Assembly (NCBI RefSeq): GCF_001746915.1
Contig: NZ_MJGC01000049.1
Coordinates: forward strand, 1-64,000
Source: Desertifilum tharense IPPAS B-1220
Lineage (GTDB): Bacteria > Cyanobacteriota > Cyanobacteriia > Cyanobacteriales > Desertifilaceae
Direction: 5' to 3'
Length of the DNA stretch: 64,000 nucleotides
Made by a program: the position numbers and the translations under genes. Shown here piece after piece: positions 60,606-64,000 of this stretch; position 1 is the stretch's first letter; each line of letters opens with the position of its first letter. The notes beneath the pieces are model-generated. The model did not search any database and was not told the DNA's origin. It worked only from the letters and a program-made list of their open reading frames with translations.

Positions 60606-61184
60606 ATGCACTCCTCTGGCGTAACGCTGTGGTTTACAGGTTTAAGCGGTGCTGGCAAAACAACCCTCAGCCAAGCGGTTGCTGAAGTTTTGCGCCGTAA
60701 TGGCTATCGTATCGAAGTGTTAGACGGCGATATTGTCCGGAAAAATTTGTCTAAAGGACTGGGGTTTTCTAAGAGCGATCGCGATGAGAATATTCGGCGG
60801 ATTGGTTTTGTAGCGCATTTACTCTCTCGTAATGGCGTGATTGTCCTGGTTTCTGCCATTTCCCCTTATCAAACGATTCGCGATGAAGTGCGCGATCGCA
60901 TTGGCAACTTTGTGGAAATTTACGTGAATGCGCCTTTAGATGTCTGCGAGGCGCGGGATGTCAAAGGCTTGTATAAACGAGCAAGAGCCGGAGAAATTCA
61001 AGGATTTACCGGCATTGATGACCCCTATGAAGTGCCTGTCAATCCTGAAATTGAATGCCGAACCGATCGAGAAACGGTTACTGAAAGCGTGGCAAAAATT
61101 CTTGTCAAACTCACTGAATTCGGTTATCTTGCTAGCGTCCCCCCCTCTCGTGAAGCCGAGTTTTTCACCTCAGACAGTCCTTAA
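60606..61184 (+). CDS. cysC: Adenylylsulfate kinase
   Basis: A 192-residue APS kinase, which phosphorylates adenosine 5'-phosphosulfate to PAPS in sulfate assimilation. The P-loop is [11 protein letters not shown] near the N terminus; [20 protein letters not shown] carries the APS-binding DGD and the conserved Asn/Arg; [14 protein letters not shown] and the [14 protein letters not shown] lid segment are typical. Length is normal for the stand-alone enzyme. AAGGAG precedes the ATG by about 9 bases. Its operon-like place behind a sensor kinase is unusual. Confidence 0.96.
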   Translation: MHSSGVTLWFTGLSGAGKTTLSQAVAEVLRRNGYRIEVLDGDIVRKNLSKGLGFSKSDRDENIRRIGFVAHLLSRNGVIVLVSAISPYQTIRDEVRDRIGNFVEIYVNAPLDVCEARDVKGLYKRARAGEIQGFTGIDDPYEVPVNPEIECRTDRETVTESVAKILVKLTEFGYLASVPPSREAEFFTSDSP

Positions 61185-61314
61185 TCAAAAAGCGGGGGAT
61201 CGATATTGCTACTAAGGATGTCACAAAAGCTACTACATTCTCACCCACCCTCAGAATAGGATGGATGCGGAGCATCGTGTTAGCCTGGAATTTATTTCCT
61301 TGCCTTGAGTTCCC

Positions 61315-62154
61315 ATGCTTGTTGAACGGAAAATTGCTAGCTTGTATACCGATGGTGCTTGCTCCGGAAATCCTGGCCCTGGTGGCTGGGGAGTAGTGGT
61401 TAACTTTAACGATGGTTCGGTTTATGAAATGGGCGGTAGCGCGGCTCAAACGACGAACAATCGCATGGAGTTACAGGCGGCGATCGCTGCTTTAAAACTA
61501 CTTGCTGCTTCAGGACAATCTGAAGCAGTCAGCCTATACACCGATAGTGAATATGTCAAAAAAGGGATTACTCAATGGATTTCTAGTTGGAAAACAAAAG
61601 GATGGAAAACCTCCCAAGGCAAACCCGTTCAAAATCAAGACCTTTGGGAAACCCTCGATCGACTTAACTCCCAGCAAGTGCAATGGTGCTACGTACAGGG
61701 TCATTCCAATGATGTCTGTAACGATCGCTGCGATGCGATCGCCAGAGCCTTCGCAGGCGGCCAAACGCCCTCCCTGCGCCAAGCTGCATCAGTCGATTCA
61801 GTTAGCTCAAACTCTATTCACCCAACTGGTAACAAAACGATACAATCCAGTAGTGTCCCACTTGATGCTGTTATGACAGATTCACTTGCCACACCGACAG
61901 CGGAATTTCTCGATAACCCCCCCCGTGAAGTGAGAGTTGCTCAACTCCGCAACCTCATGGAAACCCTGCAAATGGCGGAAGAAGTTGCCAGCAAAGGCTA
62001 CTTAATCACCAGTTCAGAACTTGCAGATTTAATGGATGTCAACGCCAGCGCCGTCACCAGTCGCGGCGATAACTGGGTTTGGCGAAATTGGGTGGTTTCC
62101 CGCGTTCGTCGCGAAGGAAATCAAATTCTCTGGCAACTCGAACGCGTTGATTAG
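61315..62154 (+). CDS. rnhA: Ribonuclease HI with C-terminal extra domain
   Basis: A 279-residue protein whose first 150 residues are RNase HI: the catalytic acids fall in LYTDGACSGNPGPGGWG, NRMELQAAIAAL, LYTDSEYVKKG and NDRCDAIAR. It degrades RNA in RNA-DNA hybrids (primers, R-loops). A low-complexity Ser/Thr linker (about 155-200) joins a conserved C-terminal domain of about 75 residues (VAQLRNLMETLQMAEEVASK, LITSSELADLMDVNASAVTS, RNWVVSRVRREGNQILWQLE) that resembles a winged or two-helix DNA-binding module. The linker codes imperfectly, but no frameshift is evident. Confidence 0.94.
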   Translation: MLVERKIASLYTDGACSGNPGPGGWGVVVNFNDGSVYEMGGSAAQTTNNRMELQAAIAALKLLAASGQSEAVSLYTDSEYVKKGITQWISSWKTKGWKTSQGKPVQNQDLWETLDRLNSQQVQWCYVQGHSNDVCNDRCDAIARAFAGGQTPSLRQAASVDSVSSNSIHPTGNKTIQSSSVPLDAVMTDSLATPTAEFLDNPPREVRVAQLRNLMETLQMAEEVASKGYLITSSELADLMDVNASAVTSRGDNWVWRNWVVSRVRREGNQILWQLERVD

Positions 62155-62197
62155 CCAGTCATTAAAGCATGGGTCATTCTTCTTAACGTACAATCTG

Positions 62198-62989
62198 CTA
62201 ACCGAGCGTCACATCTAAAAACATCATGATAACGAAGCCGATCATCACTCCAGCAGTGGCTTCTTTTTCGCAACCTAACCGATGAGATTCTGGGATAATT
62301 TCATCGCTAATCACAAATAGCATTGCTCCGGCAGCAAATGCCAACGCCCACGGTAAAACGCCTTGAGCCACTGAGACAATACTTGCCCCAACAATTCCCC
62401 CCATTGGTTCAACTAATCCAGTGAAGAGGGCAATTAAAAACGCCGTCCGCCGGGAGTATTTTTCAGTGGCTAGGGCGATCGCCACCACAAATCCTTCAGG
62501 AATATTTTGCAAACCAATGCCCAGAGTTAGGGCAATTCCATTACTAATTTGTTCGCCACCAAATCCAACCCCCACCGCTAAACCTTCCGGGAAGTTGTGA
62601 ATAGTAATGGCCAGAATAAACAGCCAAATCCGCTTTAAACGAGTTGTACTGGCACCTTCAGGCCCTTTAACAAAATGCTCGTGGGGCATATAGCGGTGGG
62701 CTAACCAAAGAAAAATTCCCCCGATTAAAATTCCAATCGCTACAACCAAAGCTGCAAATAGGCGATTTCCCTGTTGTTCTACCCCAGCTTCTATTGCAGG
62801 CACAATTAAGGAAAAAGAGGTGGCTGCAAGCATCACACCCGCCCCAAATCCTAACAAAATTCCTTGAACTCGCTGGGTAATCTCATCAAAAAAGAAGATG
62901 GGTAATGCTCCTACTCCGGTTCCTAAACCAGCCAGCAAACTACCCAATAAACCCAGATATAAAACGGGGATCTCATCTAAGGAAGGCAT
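62198..62989 (-). CDS. ZIP family metal transporter
   Basis: A 263-residue ZIP transporter (ZupT-like) for import of zinc or similar divalent metals. Eight membrane segments are apparent. The metal-binding motifs are HNFPEGLAVGVGFGG in TM4 and QNIPEGFVVAIAL in TM5; the TM5 His of the usual HNIPEG is Gln here, which may shift metal preference. A His-containing loop (HRYMPHEHFVKG) lies between TM3 and TM4. It ends 44 bp from the convergent rnhA. Confidence 0.92.
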   Translation of the reverse strand: MPSLDEIPVLYLGLLGSLLAGLGTGVGALPIFFFDEITQRVQGILLGFGAGVMLAATSFSLIVPAIEAGVEQQGNRLFAALVVAIGILIGGIFLWLAHRYMPHEHFVKGPEGASTTRLKRIWLFILAITIHNFPEGLAVGVGFGGEQISNGIALTLGIGLQNIPEGFVVAIALATEKYSRRTAFLIALFTGLVEPMGGIVGASIVSVAQGVLPWALAFAAGAMLFVISDEIIPESHRLGCEKEATAGVMIGFVIMMFLDVTLG

Positions 62990-63013
62990 AGAGCGGCGAT
63001 TGAGTGCTTCTTT

Positions 63014-63096
63014 AAGTGCTGAGTGGGGAGAAGAAGGGAGTTGGGGGTTGGGGAAGAAGAGGATGGGGAGGTGGGGGGATGGGGAGATGGGGGGAT
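63014..63096. repeat. G-rich heptamer repeat
   Basis: Mixed GAGTGGG, GGAGTTG, GGGGTTG and GATGGGG-type units run here with mostly 7-base spacing, immediately upstream of the ZIP gene start. These are STRR-like and related to the 6.8 kb and 54.7 kb blocks. Confidence 0.75.
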
Positions 63097-63302
63097 AAAG
63101 AGCGTTGTTGTGCAGTGCTTGGCGCGTATCAGCGTGCTGAGTAGGTTCAATAGTGCTGATTAGGTATGTGACAACTCCTACACCAACCTGAGTACAGGTA
63201 CGGTGTAGGCTTCCAAGACAATCCGGCTATCGCGCTCGGAGGCTTTTGGCTTTAAAAACGGGTTGCCCCACCGCTAATTTCTTGATATTGATAATAGCTA
63301 AT

Positions 63303-63404
63303 TCTCCTTCTTCCCCCAAATCCCAAATCCCAACTCCCAACTCCCTTCTTCCCCCAAATCCCAACTCCCAACTCCCAATTCCCTTCTTCCCCCCATCCCC
63401 CCAC
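63303..63404. repeat. C-rich heptamer repeat
   Basis: Units such as CCCAAAT, CCCAACT and CCCTTCT repeat with a 7-base period, broken by short CCCCCCATCC stretches. The array ends three bases before the stop of the glycosyltransferase gene. It is the opposite-strand version of the block at 63014-63096. Confidence 0.8.
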
Positions 63405-63407
63405 CTT

Positions 63408-64000
63408 TTATTTGGCCTGATACTCTCTCCCGCGCCATTGAATGGAACTTTGGGTTGAAGATAGCCAAATGCGGAGAAACGCGAGGGGATCGGCGAGGGG
63501 GGAAAACCAGAATAGCCAAGGATACTGGGCGTCTCGACGATCGTAAGCAGAGGCGATCGCACCGCCTAGGGCAAAGCGAATGAAGACTAAAAAGGCATTG
63601 AGTCCCAAGGCATAGCCGAGAATGGGGCTAGCACTTCCCCCTAGCTGCCAGAACAGGAGCAAAGCCATCATGGGTAGGGGCAAACCCTGAACGGCGAACA
63701 GAAAGGCTAAATCTTGCCAGAGCTGGGGACGACTCGAAGCGTCTTTGAGATCGAGCGATCGCCCCCAGCCTTGCCAGGTATCCCAAGCGCCATCATACAT
63801 CCGGACTTTGAGAACTTCAGAACCATCCAAAAAGCCGACCTTGTAACCCTGTTGCGCCGCGTACCGGGCGAGGGTGACATCATCGCAAAAGGAAGAACGG
63901 GCGATCGCATAACCGCCCAATGCGTCCAAAACGGATCGACGGCATAAAAAGCACTGACCGTTCGCCATCACTCGTTCGGGCGTTTCAGGGGTTCCGGTTG
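63408..64000 (-). CDS. Family 2 glycosyltransferase, 3' part (runs off window)
   Basis: The last 197 codons of a minus-strand gene that continues beyond the right edge; the frame stays open up to base 64000. The visible part has a GT2 acceptor-side segment (MANGQCFLCRRSVLDALGGY, FCDDVTLARYAAQQGYKVGF with the ED-type acid), then the GT2 QxxRW-like region as WQGWGRSLDLKDAS, then three membrane segments (LAFLFAVQGLPLPMMALLLF, and two more). This resembles cyanobacterial CruG/ceramide-glucosyltransferase-like enzymes that glycosylate carotenoids or lipids, but the symbol is not assigned because the N terminus is missing. Confidence 0.8.
   Translation of the reverse strand, partial: TGTPETPERVMANGQCFLCRRSVLDALGGYAIARSSFCDDVTLARYAAQQGYKVGFLDGSEVLKVRMYDGAWDTWQGWGRSLDLKDASSRPQLWQDLAFLFAVQGLPLPMMALLLFWQLGGSASPILGYALGLNAFLVFIRFALGGAIASAYDRRDAQYPWLFWFSPLADPLAFLRIWLSSTQSSIQWRGREYQAK

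Noticed and set aside
63303-63404. CRISPR-like regular repeats
   Set aside because: Unit length is seven bases with no spacers; no cas genes.

Overview
The window is chromosomal DNA from a cyanobacterium. Ycf3, petH with a CpcD-like N-terminal domain, phosphoribulokinase with the CP12-type cysteines, the ferredoxin-dependent nitrite and nitrate reductases, NtcA boxes and very frequent HIP1 octamers (GCGATCGC) all say so. Heptameric STRR-type tandem repeats and the many multi-sensor proteins suggest a filamentous, probably non-heterocystous lineage; that placement is an inference. I saw no rRNA, tRNA, CRISPR array, transposase or prophage gene.

Layout. 1-24 kb is housekeeping and photosynthesis: a PAS/GGDEF/EAL protein, ycf3, gatC, a PNPOx-like flavoprotein, hom, petH, prk, valS, an RNA-binding protein, an ABC1/UbiB kinase, recN, a CyaB1-like adenylate cyclase, ppa and an MBL-fold hydrolase. 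24.2-38.6 kb is a complete nitrate assimilation regulon. On the minus strand lie nirB-like, ntcB and cnaT; diverging from them on the plus strand lie nirA, nrtABCD, narB, a PsiE-like membrane protein and narM. The 592-bp divergent spacer carries two perfect NtcA boxes (GTA-N8-TAC), each followed after exactly 22 bp by TAN3T, one per direction. Nitrate would be imported by NrtABCD, reduced by NarB (helped by NarM) and NirA (helped by NirB), under NtcA, NtcB and CnaT control.

38.6-44.2 kb holds a diguanylate cyclase, a DJ-1/PfpI protein, an FAD oxidoreductase fused to a Rieske domain, and a two-domain 6-carboxytetrahydropterin synthase-like protein. 44.2-55.9 kb is more accessory: a TacA antitoxin remnant, an AT-rich protein with a duplicated helix-turn-helix-like unit, four Uma2-family genes (two sharing a 21-bp coding minisatellite), a DUF4336 protein, a glutathionyl-hydroquinone reductase-like GST, the arginine dihydrolase/ornithine enzyme ArgZ/AgrE, and an SPFH-GYF2 plus zinc-ribbon membrane pair resembling Bacillus YdjI/YdjG. 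56-64 kb holds a CHASE3/PAS hybrid kinase, a REC-histidine kinase, cysC, rnhA with an extra C-terminal domain, a ZIP transporter and the end of a glycosyltransferase that runs off the window.

No single locus is clearly a new system. The best leads are the duplicated HTH-like protein, the SPFH/zinc-ribbon pair, the PsiE-like gene inside the nitrate cluster, the architecture of the nir divergent promoter, and the compound heptamer repeats with a perfect 35-bp inverted repeat.
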